DNA of 17,444 bases from Candidatus Cloacimonadota bacterium (GTDB lineage Bacteria > Hydrothermota > E44-bin80), in NCBI GenBank assembly GCA_004375785.1, contig SOKM01000036.1, forward strand, positions 1 to 17,444, written 5' to 3'. Below the pieces are notes generated by a model. The model searched no databases. It had not been told where the DNA came from and was given only the letters and a program-made list of their open reading frames with translations. Made by a program: the position numbers and the translations under genes. Shown here piece by piece: positions 7,744 to 14,405 of this stretch (position 1 is its first letter; every line of letters starts with the position of its first letter).

Positions 7744-9447
7744 ATGAAAAATGAGAAGGAATCTGCAACTCGTTCTGATTTTATCAGGGATATTATTAAA
7801 GAGGATATAAAAAAGAATAAAAACGATGGACGAGTAATAACCCGATTTCCACCAGAACCGAACGGCTATCTACATATTGGACACGCCAAGGCAATCTGTC
7901 TCAATTTTGGCGCTGCCAAAGAGTTTGGTGGTCACTGTAATCTGCGATTCGATGACTCAAATCCTATAAAAGAGAAGGAAGAATATGTAGAATCAATAAA
8001 AAAAGACATTCGCTGGCTTGGATATAATTGGGGTGACCGAGAATGTTTTGCTTCTGACTATTTTGAGCAGCTTTATGAGTGGGCAGTGCAACTCATCAAA
8101 GATGGTAAGGCTTACATCGACGACCTTAGCGCTGAAGAAATCCGTGAATATCGTGGCACATTGACAGCACCAGGAAAGGAAAGTCCATATCGCAATCGCA
8201 GTGTTAAAGAGAACTTTGACCTGTTCGAACGTATGAAAACAGGTGAGTTTCCGGACGGTGCCAGGGTCCTGCGTGCCAAGATTGACATGGCATCACCGAA
8301 TATCAATATGCGCGACCCTGTAATGTATCGTATCCTTCATAAACCACATCACCGCCAGGGAGACAAGTGGTGTATCTACCCTACATATGACTTTACGCAC
8401 GGTCAGTCAGACTCTAAAGAAGGCGTCACACATTCTCTTTGTTCTATTGAATTTGAAGACCATCGACCTTTGTATGACTGGTTCCTTGAAAAGTTGCATG
8501 TTTACCATCCCCAACAAATCGAGTTTGCCCGTCTTAATCTCAGCTACACCGTATTGAGTAAACGCAAACTAATGCAATTGGTTAGCGGAGGAGACGTCAG
8601 CGGATGGGACGACCCACGGATGCCTACATTATCAGGTTTACGGAGAAGCGGCTACACACCTGAGTCAATTCGAGCCTTCTGTGAACGCATTGGAGTTGCC
8701 AAGAGGGATAGTGTGGTAGATATTGCTTTGCTCGAGTATTGTGTTCGTGAGGATTTAAACAAACGAGCCCCGCGTGTGATGGCTGTGCTGCATCCTCTCC
8801 GCGTTGTTATAGACAACTATCCTGAAGACCAGGTTGAAGACTTAGATGCAATAAACAATCCGGAGGACCCGGATATGGGGATAAGGAAGGTTCCTTTTTC
8901 TCGGGTGCTCTATATCGAAAGAGATGACTTTCGTGAAGAACCGCCAAAAAAATTCTACCGTCTCGCACCAGGTCGCGAGGTTCGGATGAGATATGCATAT
9001 TTTATCACCTGTGTGGATGTTGTAAAGGATGAAAAAACCGGTAAAGTGGTCGAACTTCACTGTACTTACGACCCAGCAACGCGGGGTGGCAATGCTCCAG
9101 ACGGACGTAAGGTTAAATCAACACTTCACTGGGTTTCAGCTGCCCAGGCAATCGAAGCAGAAGTCCGACTTTATGACAGACTCTTTGTGAAACCAAACCC
9201 ACTTGAAGGAAAGGAAGATTTCAAGACCTATTTGAATCCGAAATCTTTGGAAACACTCACATCATGCCGTGTTGAACCAAGTCTAAAAGGTGCAAGACAG
9301 GGAAACCGCTATCAGTTCGAGAGACTGGGTTATTTCTGCGTCGATTCCATTGATTCAACTGATGAAAAGCTCGTATTCAATCGCACCGTATCGCTCCGAG
9401 ACCAGTGGGCAAAGATTGAGAAATCGATGAAAGCAGGTAATGGATAG
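7744..9447 (+). CDS. glnS: Glutaminyl-tRNA synthetase
   Basis: A 567-residue class I aminoacyl-tRNA synthetase that charges tRNA-Gln with glutamine in the cytoplasm. The class I signatures are clear: PPEPNGYLHIGH with HIGH at residues 44-47 and VLSKR (the KMSKS-loop equivalent) at 270-274. GlnRS-type conserved segments such as RFPPEPNGYLHIGHAKAI, NLRFDDSNP and PTYDFTHGQSD, together with a C-terminal beta-barrel region (about 340-560), separate it from GluRS. Length is close to that of E. coli GlnRS. An in-frame GTG at 7720 exists, but GGAG at 7732-7735 lies eight bases before the ATG at 7744, which is preferred. Bacterial GlnRS is generally held to have been acquired from eukaryotes and to replace the amidotransferase route. 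The gene is visibly richer in G+C than its neighbours. It stands alone and converges with the nitroreductase gene. Confidence 0.97.
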   Translation: MKNEKESATRSDFIRDIIKEDIKKNKNDGRVITRFPPEPNGYLHIGHAKAICLNFGAAKEFGGHCNLRFDDSNPIKEKEEYVESIKKDIRWLGYNWGDRECFASDYFEQLYEWAVQLIKDGKAYIDDLSAEEIREYRGTLTAPGKESPYRNRSVKENFDLFERMKTGEFPDGARVLRAKIDMASPNINMRDPVMYRILHKPHHRQGDKWCIYPTYDFTHGQSDSKEGVTHSLCSIEFEDHRPLYDWFLEKLHVYHPQQIEFARLNLSYTVLSKRKLMQLVSGGDVSGWDDPRMPTLSGLRRSGYTPESIRAFCERIGVAKRDSVVDIALLEYCVREDLNKRAPRVMAVLHPLRVVIDNYPEDQVEDLDAINNPEDPDMGIRKVPFSRVLYIERDDFREEPPKKFYRLAPGREVRMRYAYFITCVDVVKDEKTGKVVELHCTYDPATRGGNAPDGRKVKSTLHWVSAAQAIEAEVRLYDRLFVKPNPLEGKEDFKTYLNPKSLETLTSCRVEPSLKGARQGNRYQFERLGYFCVDSIDSTDEKLVFNRTVSLRDQWAKIEKSMKAGNG

Positions 9448-9577
9448 AGCTAATCACCACAAAGAAATTCTTTTTATGTACTCCCCACTTCCACAAGGGT
9501 TCATTCCTGCTACGATTTATCTTGATTGGGAATTTGTAATTTTTAACAAATATACATAACCGTAGTAAACTACCTTC

Positions 9578-10417
9578 TTACCTGATAAACTGGATAATCT
9601 CTTTTGTTTCTCTTCTTGAACCGGGCTCGGGTTGTTCTGCAGGATACCCCAACGGAGTAACGGTTGCTACATAATGTTCCTGTGGAATACCTAAGGCTTC
9701 TTTTACATCCTCCCTGTCCATTCCACCAATCCAGCAGGTTCCCAGTCCAAAGTTCCATGCTGCAAGAGTAAAGTGATATGCAGCGATGCATCCGTCCTGA
9801 ATATGTCGCTTTGACTTTGAGGGGTTTGAGCATATGGCAACTGCCAGTGGTGCACGTACAATCGGGGTACTGCTTTTTTCACGAACAGATGCAAGAAACT
9901 CAAGTTTTTTCTTATCCGAGACTGCAAGGAAGTAATAAGACTGAGAATTTCTTGATGTTGGTGTATACCTAGATACCTCAAACAGTTTCCAGAGGGTATC
10001 GTCAGAAACTTTTCTGTCTTCAAAGTATCTGATGCTCCTTCGCGTTATCAGAAGTTCATCACCGGTAAGGTATGAATTCACAGGGTGAAGAAAGGATTGG
10101 AATTCAACAACCCGATTCTCCGGGTCTTTAGCAAAAAAATGGTATATCTGATACTTTTCATTCTCTTTTAGCTCTGTCTTCTCACGTTCCTTTAGCTTAT
10201 CATACATATTATCAACTTCTTCTCGTGTGGAATAGAAAAAGGTTATAATGCCTTGCGTATCAATTTCATCTCTTGCACAGAACCCAAGAAGCAGATTTCC
10301 ATGTTTAAGAACAATACAATCCTTTTGTTCAAGCCAGACTGTCATATTGATTTTTTTTGTATAAAATTCCCTTACCTTTTCTTTATTTCTTGTTTTTAAA
10401 AAAATTATTCCAGCCAT
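9578..10417 (-). CDS. VOC (glyoxalase-like) - nitroreductase fusion protein
   Basis: A 279-residue cytoplasmic protein with two domains. Residues 1-112 look like a vicinal-oxygen-chelate/glyoxalase-like domain: a FLKTRNKEKVREFYTKKINM opening, a central 'GIITFFYSTREEVDNMYDKL' strand-helix unit and DPENRVVEFQ near the end, whose Glu105 is at the usual metal-ligand position. Residues 122-279 are an FMN-dependent nitroreductase-family domain: TRRSIRYFEDRKV (phosphate/FMN-binding start), YTPTSRNSQSYYFLAV, AAYHFTLAAWNFGLGTCWIGG and VTPLGYPAEQPEP. A flavin oxidoreductase acting on a small electrophile is plausible; the substrate is unknown. The ATG follows AGGAGG by four bases. The last 71 codons and the 3' flank are duplicated at 11751-12066. 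The space 9448-9577 has no gene; it holds a small ATTTGT/ACAAAT dyad (9532-9551) also present in the copy. Confidence 0.88.
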   Translation of the reverse strand: MAGIIFLKTRNKEKVREFYTKKINMTVWLEQKDCIVLKHGNLLLGFCARDEIDTQGIITFFYSTREEVDNMYDKLKEREKTELKENEKYQIYHFFAKDPENRVVEFQSFLHPVNSYLTGDELLITRRSIRYFEDRKVSDDTLWKLFEVSRYTPTSRNSQSYYFLAVSDKKKLEFLASVREKSSTPIVRAPLAVAICSNPSKSKRHIQDGCIAAYHFTLAAWNFGLGTCWIGGMDREDVKEALGIPQEHYVATVTPLGYPAEQPEPGSRRETKEIIQFIR

Positions 10418-10431
10418 CTTACCTCCTTTTT

Positions 10432-10498
10432 TTCACCCTCACCTTTACCCCGTGTAATAGGAAAAAGCTCTGTATATAATGGTATTACACAGGGTGAA
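10432..10498. repeat. Palindromic intergenic element with two competing stems
   Basis: ACCCCGTGTAATA (10447-10459) is complementary to TATTACACAGGGT (10483-10495) at 12 of 13 positions. An outer TTCACCCT (10432-10439) is perfectly complementary to AGGGTGAA (10491-10498), overlapping the same right arm. No T-run follows on either strand, so a simple terminator is not evident. Confidence 0.6.
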
Positions 10499-10501
10499 TC
10501 C

Positions 10502-10518
10502 TCTCCCGTCAAGGGAGG
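10502..10518. repeat. Short hairpin, TCTCCC-GTCAA-GGGAGG
   Basis: A six-pair stem (one G-T pair) with a five-base loop, adjacent to the larger palindrome at 10432-10498. Its CTCTCCC...GGGAGG form looks like a common dispersed intergenic repeat. No U-tract follows. Confidence 0.5.
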
Positions 10519-10524
10519 AAAATC

Positions 10525-10552
10525 TTCTGCTTACTCCTCACTGCCTACTTTA
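10525..10552 (+). repeat. Four tandem heptanucleotides (YACTNCY), intergenic
   Basis: Units TTCTGCT, TACTCCT, CACTGCC and TACTTTA follow one another without gaps. They are the reverse complement of the family found inside the coding sequence at 12239-12273. They lie between the methyltransferase stop and the nitroreductase start. Confidence 0.7.
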
Positions 10553-10592
10553 GTTCGCCGTTTCTCATTCCAACTTATCACTCAGGTACTCA

Positions 10593-11321
10593 TTACCTGG
10601 TTGCCTTCGTTATCCATAAACTTCCTTCTAAGTTGTCCGATTCTATTTTCTTAAAACGGTTTTTCTTTAACAGATATTCAAGCAGCCAGGGAGACCAAAT
10701 ATAAAATCTGCCCTTGAAGAACTCTCCCCTTTCAGGTATAACGAAGAGCCTCTCGAAGGCCCCGCTGGTCGTATCAAGCATGGAATGGTAGGAAAGCATT
10801 ACCTCGTTCTCCTGATTCTTTTCCACAAGTACTCTCTGATATGAAGAAAAGAGTCTTTCAACCCAGTCCATATAATGAAAAAGGATGATTCCATCGATAT
10901 TGAGAACGTTCCATGATTTTCTTATGGCTGTATCCAGTTCATCCATTGAAAAATGCGGCAGAGGATTTCCCATAAATACAACCGTGTTAAAAACTTCTTT
11001 CAGGCTTTCAATCTCTGTTGCTTTTTTTACATAAAATTTAGATATGAGTTTTTTCTTCGTCGCAAGGTCTTTTGCCTTCCCGATAAAGGTTTTTGATGTA
11101 TCTATCCCAACTGGTTTAAAACCGAGTTTCTCAAGTGCAAATGTTGCTACTCCCATCCCACATCCCACATCAAGTGCTTTTCCTTTTTTACCTGCAAGAT
11201 ATTCACCAAGAATCCTGACAAACCTTTTCATTCTGAATTTTCCGCTGAGCGTTTCAGGGTTGTAGATTTGCTGCTTGAATTTATAATGCAACGTCATATC
11301 GGTTCCTTTATCCTTAAACAT
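10593..11321 (-). CDS. Class I SAM-dependent methyltransferase, substrate unknown
   Basis: A 242-residue cytoplasmic protein with a Rossmann-type methyltransferase core. Motif I is KALDVGCGMG (residues about 49-57), followed by the acidic residue at the end of strand 2 in PVGIDTSKTF (Asp74). A motif II/IV-like strand (FNTVVFMGNPLPHF) and a motif III-like helix-strand (SWNVLNIDGIILFHYMDW) follow. The C-terminal part (FYIWSPWLLEYLLKKNRF) resembles small-molecule methyltransferases of the Methyltransf_11/25 type, but no substrate can be assigned. An in-frame ATG at 11342 precedes the Shine-Dalgarno; AGGAGGATAT places the start at 11321. It may be co-transcribed with the nitroreductase gene, which begins 175 bp downstream, although that spacer is filled with repeats. 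Confidence 0.85.
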   Translation of the reverse strand: MFKDKGTDMTLHYKFKQQIYNPETLSGKFRMKRFVRILGEYLAGKKGKALDVGCGMGVATFALEKLGFKPVGIDTSKTFIGKAKDLATKKKLISKFYVKKATEIESLKEVFNTVVFMGNPLPHFSMDELDTAIRKSWNVLNIDGIILFHYMDWVERLFSSYQRVLVEKNQENEVMLSYHSMLDTTSGAFERLFVIPERGEFFKGRFYIWSPWLLEYLLKKNRFKKIESDNLEGSLWITKATR

Positions 11322-11347
11322 ATATCCTCCTTTCAATATCATTTATA

Positions 11348-11376
11348 AACTTAAAGAAAGATTTGTAGATTGTCAA
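11348..11376 (-). promoter_or_regulatory. Probable promoter of the methyltransferase gene
   Basis: Minus-strand TTGACA (11371-11376), 17 bp, TAAGTT (11348-11353). The -35 is perfect and the -10 weak. Initiation near 11341 would give a 20-nt leader containing the AGGAGG site. Confidence 0.55.
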
Positions 11377-11637
11377 GACAAATTTTGGATTGCAATTTTT
11401 CCCGACATTGCAGCAACTGTCTTGTTTCAGCATCAATTGGACAAATGGGGGTAAAATTTAATAGACACATTTAGGGGGTGAACTTACCACAAATTAGTGG
11501 CTTTGCAAAACTGTGCCAGATTTGGGTCAAATACAGGACAAAACAGAGCAAAACAGAGCAACAAGAAATTAGTGTTAAGTTTATATGTTATAATGTATTA
11601 TGTTGAAAAATAAGGGGTTATGAAAAAGGCTGGAAAT
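11377..11637. other. Intergenic stretch without a recognisable gene
   Basis: No coding frame of useful length or RNA gene is seen. It contains a two-copy direct repeat of AAAACAGAGC (11540-11549 and 11550-11559) and, on the plus strand, an extended -10-like TGTTATAAT (11586-11594) without a matching -35 or a downstream gene. It is part of an approximately 800-bp gap that also holds a tRNA remnant and a gene fragment, suggesting past rearrangement. Confidence 0.5.
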
Positions 11638-11678
11638 GGATTCGAAGTCCGACGCTCTATCCATTGAGCTACATGCAA
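11638..11678 (-). pseudogene. Truncated tRNA-Arg(TCG), 5' half only
   Basis: Read on the minus strand, a seven-base acceptor strand (11672-11678) is followed by TA, a D-stem GCTC/GAGC with loop AATGGATA, G26, and an anticodon stem-loop TCGGA-CTTCGAA-TCC. The loop has T33 and anticodon TCG (reads the Arg codon CGA). After three bases of the 3' anticodon strand the match stops: the next bases are AT where GA would be needed, and no variable region, T-arm or acceptor 3' strand follows. It is a remnant rather than a working gene. Confidence 0.65.
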
Positions 11679-11750
11679 GTTCCACTATTTTTTGACATAA
11701 CTTCTTCTAATTATTAACTTGGCTTTTTGGAAAAAAGTGACTGAACGGGC

Positions 11751-12066
11751 AGGGGTTCATTGCTGCTACGATTTATCTTGATTAGGAATTTGTAATTTTC
11801 AACAAATATACATAACCGTAGTAAACTACCTTTTTACCTGATAAACTGAACAATCTCTTTTGTTTCTCTTCTTGAACCGGGCTCGGGTTGTTCTGCAGGA
11901 TAACCCAACGGGGTAACGGTTGCTACATAATGTTCCTGTGGAATACCTAAGGCTTCTTTTACATCATCCCTATCCATTCCACCAATCCAGCAGGTTCCCA
12001 GTCCAAAGTTCCATGCTGCAAGGGTAAAGTGATATGCAGCGATGCAGCCATTCTATCCTCCTGAAT
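11751..12066 (-). pseudogene. Truncated duplicate of the nitroreductase gene 3' end
   Basis: This block repeats 9495-9802, offset by 2256 bp, without gaps over about 294 bp and with 11 mismatches counted by eye (about 96% identity). It carries the codons for residues 209-279 of the VOC-nitroreductase protein, the same TAA stop (11834-11836) and the same 3' flank. The five leading domain segments are missing. Near its upstream end an 8-bp insertion breaks the frame, and an in-frame TAG precedes the remaining codons, so it cannot encode the enzyme. Of the seven mismatches within codons, four are silent, two fall in one Ile-to-Val codon and one gives Glu-to-Asp. This pattern suggests the copy diverged while still under selection, or came from a functional paralogue. 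Confidence 0.9.
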
Positions 12067-12075
12067 TGTATAACA

Positions 12076-12105
12076 AATCTGATTACTGAGATTATAAATC
12101 AGATT
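12076..12105. repeat. 9-bp perfect inverted repeat downstream of the GH-like propeller gene
   Basis: AATCTGATT (12076-12084) and AATCAGATT (12097-12105) are separated by 12 bases, and an ACACAGATTT echo follows. It lies 17 bp after the stop codon of the gene at 12122-13501. A short T-poor tail follows on the minus strand, so it is at best a weak terminator; it may be a dispersed repeat. Confidence 0.5.
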
Positions 12106-12121
12106 ACACAGATTTATTTAT

Positions 12122-13501
12122 CTATCGTACAAGCATAATTTTTTTCGTATGAGATAAACTTTTTCCTATACTTAATTTACAGAAGTAGACTCCGATTGGA
12201 AGTTTTTGTCCTGCATCGCCTCTTCCATCCCAGGAAACGGCAGAAGGCAGTAAGGAGTAAGCAGTAGGCAGTGAAAAGTTTTTAACTAATCTTCCACTCA
12301 CATCATATATTCGCAACTCTACAGCCTCTACTTGTGCACCTGTGCACCTGTGCTCTTGTGCACTTGAATTGCCCTCCGCTCTACGCTCTATGCTGGATAG
12401 GGACAGAATGATGGTGGTGAAAGTAGTAAATGGGTTGGGGTAGATTTTTAATTTCAAATTTCTATTTTCCAGGTCCTGATTTTCTGCCTTAGCAATTCCT
12501 ATCACGGGGGCTGTTGCAAGACAAAAACCAGCTTTTGTTTCATACCACATCCAGTATTCCGTGCCCGTAAATACAACATCAGCTGCCCAGGGTCCACCAC
12601 TGTCAATAGGAGGATTATAAGGCGGGTCAAAAGTAGAGAGTACTGGATTACCTGAATATTTTGTCCAGCTGATTCCATCCGTGGATGTTGCATACCCTAT
12701 TCGAATTGTATCAATACCACCATTTGATAAATCAGCAGCAGACACACCACTATACCATATTTCATAAAATATGTCAGTTTTTATCACTGCCGGCACTCCA
12801 ACCCAGTAATCCTCCCAGGTGCCAGGAGCACCCAGATCCAGAACGGGATTAGCAGAATGTTTTGTCCATACTTTTCCATCAAGAGAAGTGGCATATCCTA
12901 TTCTGACTTTGTAATCATAATCAACTCCTGTATACCACATTTTGAACGTATCATTTTCAAAAAGTAATGCTGGAGATTCAATCCATAAACCATCCCAGCT
13001 AGAACTGTCCCCTTTTTCAAAGACGGGATTACTGGCATATTTCTCCCAGTTAATACCATCTGAAGAGGTGGCGAGTCCAATAGCCGAGCCAAAAGGTGGT
13101 GTGGTATCAATAGCTGTGGTGTCTCCAAAATAGTATAGTTTGTATTCAAAAGGGTCCTTCAAAATTTCAGGTGTGTCGAGCCATCCTGAATCCCACTCAC
13201 CGGGGGCTCCAACATCCAAGACAGGTGCAGCATCATTATACTTTATCCAGTTAATGCCATCTACGGAATAGGCATAACTTATCCTTGCTGTATAGGGTAG
13301 GCCAGCTGCTGCATACCACATCTTTATTGTATCGTTATCCATAATACAGGTCGGCTGCCCTATGGCAAAAGTTTCCCATACAATATTTTCCTTCACCATA
13401 ACAGGATTATTATCATATTTTGACCATTCCGTTTGAGCGAAAAGGTTACTTTGAGCAAGCAATATCAAAAACACAAATAGAATTGTATAAAGTGGTTTCA
13501 T
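12122..13501 (-). CDS. Secreted GH32/GH43-like five-repeat propeller protein with T9SS sorting domain
   Basis: A 459-residue exported protein. The signal peptide (MKPLYTILFVFLILLAQSNLFA) is followed by about five repeats, each with 'W.KY..NPV', a 'G.WD..W...P' segment, 'F.MWY.G' and 'IGYATS.DGI.W' (residues about 26-330). This is the pattern of five-bladed glycoside hydrolase propellers such as GH32, GH43 and GH130 and their non-catalytic relatives. Catalytic acids were not assigned, so carbohydrate binding or cleavage is inference. The C-terminus is a type A sorting domain: YPNPF at 354-358, LRIYDVSGRLVKNF, PIGVYFCKL, terminal KIMLVR. The domain is swollen by two repeat-encoded insertions (residues about 369-393 and 410-424). 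The ATG overlaps the TGA of the PrsW-like gene upstream (ATGA, 4 bp), so translation is likely coupled. Confidence 0.85.
   Translation of the reverse strand: MKPLYTILFVFLILLAQSNLFAQTEWSKYDNNPVMVKENIVWETFAIGQPTCIMDNDTIKMWYAAAGLPYTARISYAYSVDGINWIKYNDAAPVLDVGAPGEWDSGWLDTPEILKDPFEYKLYYFGDTTAIDTTPPFGSAIGLATSSDGINWEKYASNPVFEKGDSSSWDGLWIESPALLFENDTFKMWYTGVDYDYKVRIGYATSLDGKVWTKHSANPVLDLGAPGTWEDYWVGVPAVIKTDIFYEIWYSGVSAADLSNGGIDTIRIGYATSTDGISWTKYSGNPVLSTFDPPYNPPIDSGGPWAADVVFTGTEYWMWYETKAGFCLATAPVIGIAKAENQDLENRNLKLKIYPNPFTTFTTIILSLSSIERRAEGNSSAQEHRCTGAQVEAVELRIYDVSGRLVKNFSLPTAYSLLPSAVSWDGRGDAGQKLPIGVYFCKLSIGKSLSHTKKIMLVR
12239..12273. repeat. Five tandem heptanucleotides inside a sorting domain (RGCAGTR)
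   Basis: Plus-strand units are GGCAGAA, GGCAGTA, AGGAGTA, AGCAGTA and GGCAGTG. On the coding (minus) strand they read as LPTAYSLLPSA, directly after DVSGRLVKNF. This is the same position, unit number and codon phase as the array at 3859-3893. Confidence 0.85.
12331..12366. repeat. Octanucleotide tandem array inside the sorting domain (CYTGTGCA)
   Basis: Plus-strand 8-mers CTTGTGCA, CCTGTGCA, CCTGTGCT and CTTGTGCA, then a half unit CTTG. On the minus strand they encode SAQEHRCTGAQVE, in the loop between the second and third strands of the sorting domain. Confidence 0.85.
12374..12394. repeat. Three heptanucleotides next to the octamer array (CTMYGCT)
   Basis: CTCCGCT, CTACGCT and CTATGCT on the plus strand, encoding SIERRAE on the minus strand. 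They are separated from the octamer array by seven bases. Confidence 0.75.
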
Positions 13502-14223
13502 ATTTCTCGCCTAATCTCTGTTTTATGTGTCTTTAATAGTAGATAACCAAGTAATCCTAACATTCCCAGAAAATATAATTGAACCCAAACTGTTAATATT
13601 ATTTTCCAGGTGGATATACTAAGTCCCAAGAAGTTTAAGCCCGCTAAGTATATGGGGAAATTTCCCAGATAATGAAGAAATAAAGCGCATAAAATGCCAA
13701 GGATAATGGTTTTTTTTCTTAAGAAACATATAACTGGTGCTGTAAATGCCCCGTGCATAACACAGACCATAAAACGTTCCTGTATGTATCCACCAAGCTG
13801 ATACCAGTGGAGTGATGCTATATATGGGTCTTTTGCAAATTGCTCGGCAAGCATCCACATTTCTCCGATGCCAAAACCCAGACCGATAGCAACGGCAAAA
13901 CGAATTGCATTTTTTCTCTCTATTCTTCTGAAAATCCATGGAATCGCAAGCACCCATAGCTTTATTGGTTCTTCGGTAATTGGTGCATAGAAGGTAGTTA
14001 GGAAACGATATATTCCTGGACTTGATGAGAGTAATCGCTGAAGCCAGCCGTCAAGGGGAAAACGGATGAAATAAAAAGCCAGAGCACACATGGGGATTTC
14101 GAGAAGAACCACTGCTAACAGTATTCCCTTTTCCTTTTTGGGTATTTTCCAAACGAGAAAAACCCCTATTATACCGAGGGATAAAATGGTCGTTACTACC
14201 GCAGCTATATAAATACCTTGCAT
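13498..14223 (-). CDS. PrsW-like intramembrane protease family protein
   Basis: A 241-residue integral membrane protein with about seven to eight hydrophobic segments. Its conserved residues match the PrsW (M82) pattern: EEPIK at 84-88 (EExxK), FGIGE at 117-121 (FxxxE), a histidine in MHGAF (His157) and HYLGN at 184-188 (HxxxN where PrsW usually has HxxxD). PrsW of Bacillus subtilis cleaves the anti-sigma factor RsiW; no anti-sigma factor or ECF sigma gene is seen here. Its stop codon overlaps the start of the secreted propeller gene (ATGA), so the two are probably made together. The ribosome-binding site is weak (GGAG 16 bases upstream), unlike most genes of the window. Assignment rests on motifs and topology seen by eye. 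Confidence 0.7.
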   Translation of the reverse strand: MQGIYIAAVVTTILSLGIIGVFLVWKIPKKEKGILLAVVLLEIPMCALAFYFIRFPLDGWLQRLLSSSPGIYRFLTTFYAPITEEPIKLWVLAIPWIFRRIERKNAIRFAVAIGLGFGIGEMWMLAEQFAKDPYIASLHWYQLGGYIQERFMVCVMHGAFTAPVICFLRKKTIILGILCALFLHYLGNFPIYLAGLNFLGLSISTWKIILTVWVQLYFLGMLGLLGYLLLKTHKTEIRREI

Positions 14224-14309
14224 GGTTATTTACTCAACTCCACATCTTAAATACAAAAGATTAGATTGCGCAGGTTAAAGAGACTGTGCCAAAATGTGAA
14301 TTTTTGCAT

Positions 14310-14386
14310 GGTAGCCGCAACCTTTAGGTTGCGTAATTCATTGTATTATAAGAAGTTAAGTTCGCAGGCTAAAGCCTGCGGCTACC
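14310..14386. repeat. 77-bp double-hairpin element with 10-bp terminal inverted repeats
   Basis: Ends are GGTAGCCGCA (14310-14319) and TGCGGCTACC (14377-14386). Just inside each end is a compact hairpin: CGCAACC-TTTA-GGTTGCG (14316-14333) and CGCAGGC-TAAA-GCCTGCG (14363-14380). The middle (14334-14362) is AT-rich and non-coding. It resembles dispersed 'GTAGCCGCAGGCT' repeats; no T-run supports termination. It separates the PrsW-like gene from the sensor cyclase gene. Confidence 0.8.
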
Positions 14387-14405
14387 GAAGAGATAATGAC
14401 AAATT

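Noticed and set aside
9532..9551. ATTTGT/ACAAAT dyad as a bidirectional terminator between glnS and the nitroreductase gene
   Set aside because: Only six A-T-rich pairs and no following T-run on either strand; noted only because both duplicated copies keep it.
11586..11594. Extended -10 promoter-like TGTTATAAT on the plus strand
   Set aside because: No -35 at proper spacing and only a 15-codon frame downstream, which runs through the tRNA remnant.
11692..11720. TTGACA-17-TAACTT on the plus strand
   Set aside because: No plus-strand gene follows; the next sequence is the minus-strand nitroreductase fragment.
11966..12064. Minus-strand small frame with AGGAGG and ATG at the upstream edge of the nitroreductase fragment
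   Set aside because: It is in the wrong frame relative to the nitroreductase and stops after about 28 codons; it looks like a by-product of the 8-bp insertion.
14289..14305. TGGCAC, resembling a sigma54 -24 element upstream of the PrsW-like gene
   Set aside because: No TTGC at the -12 position.
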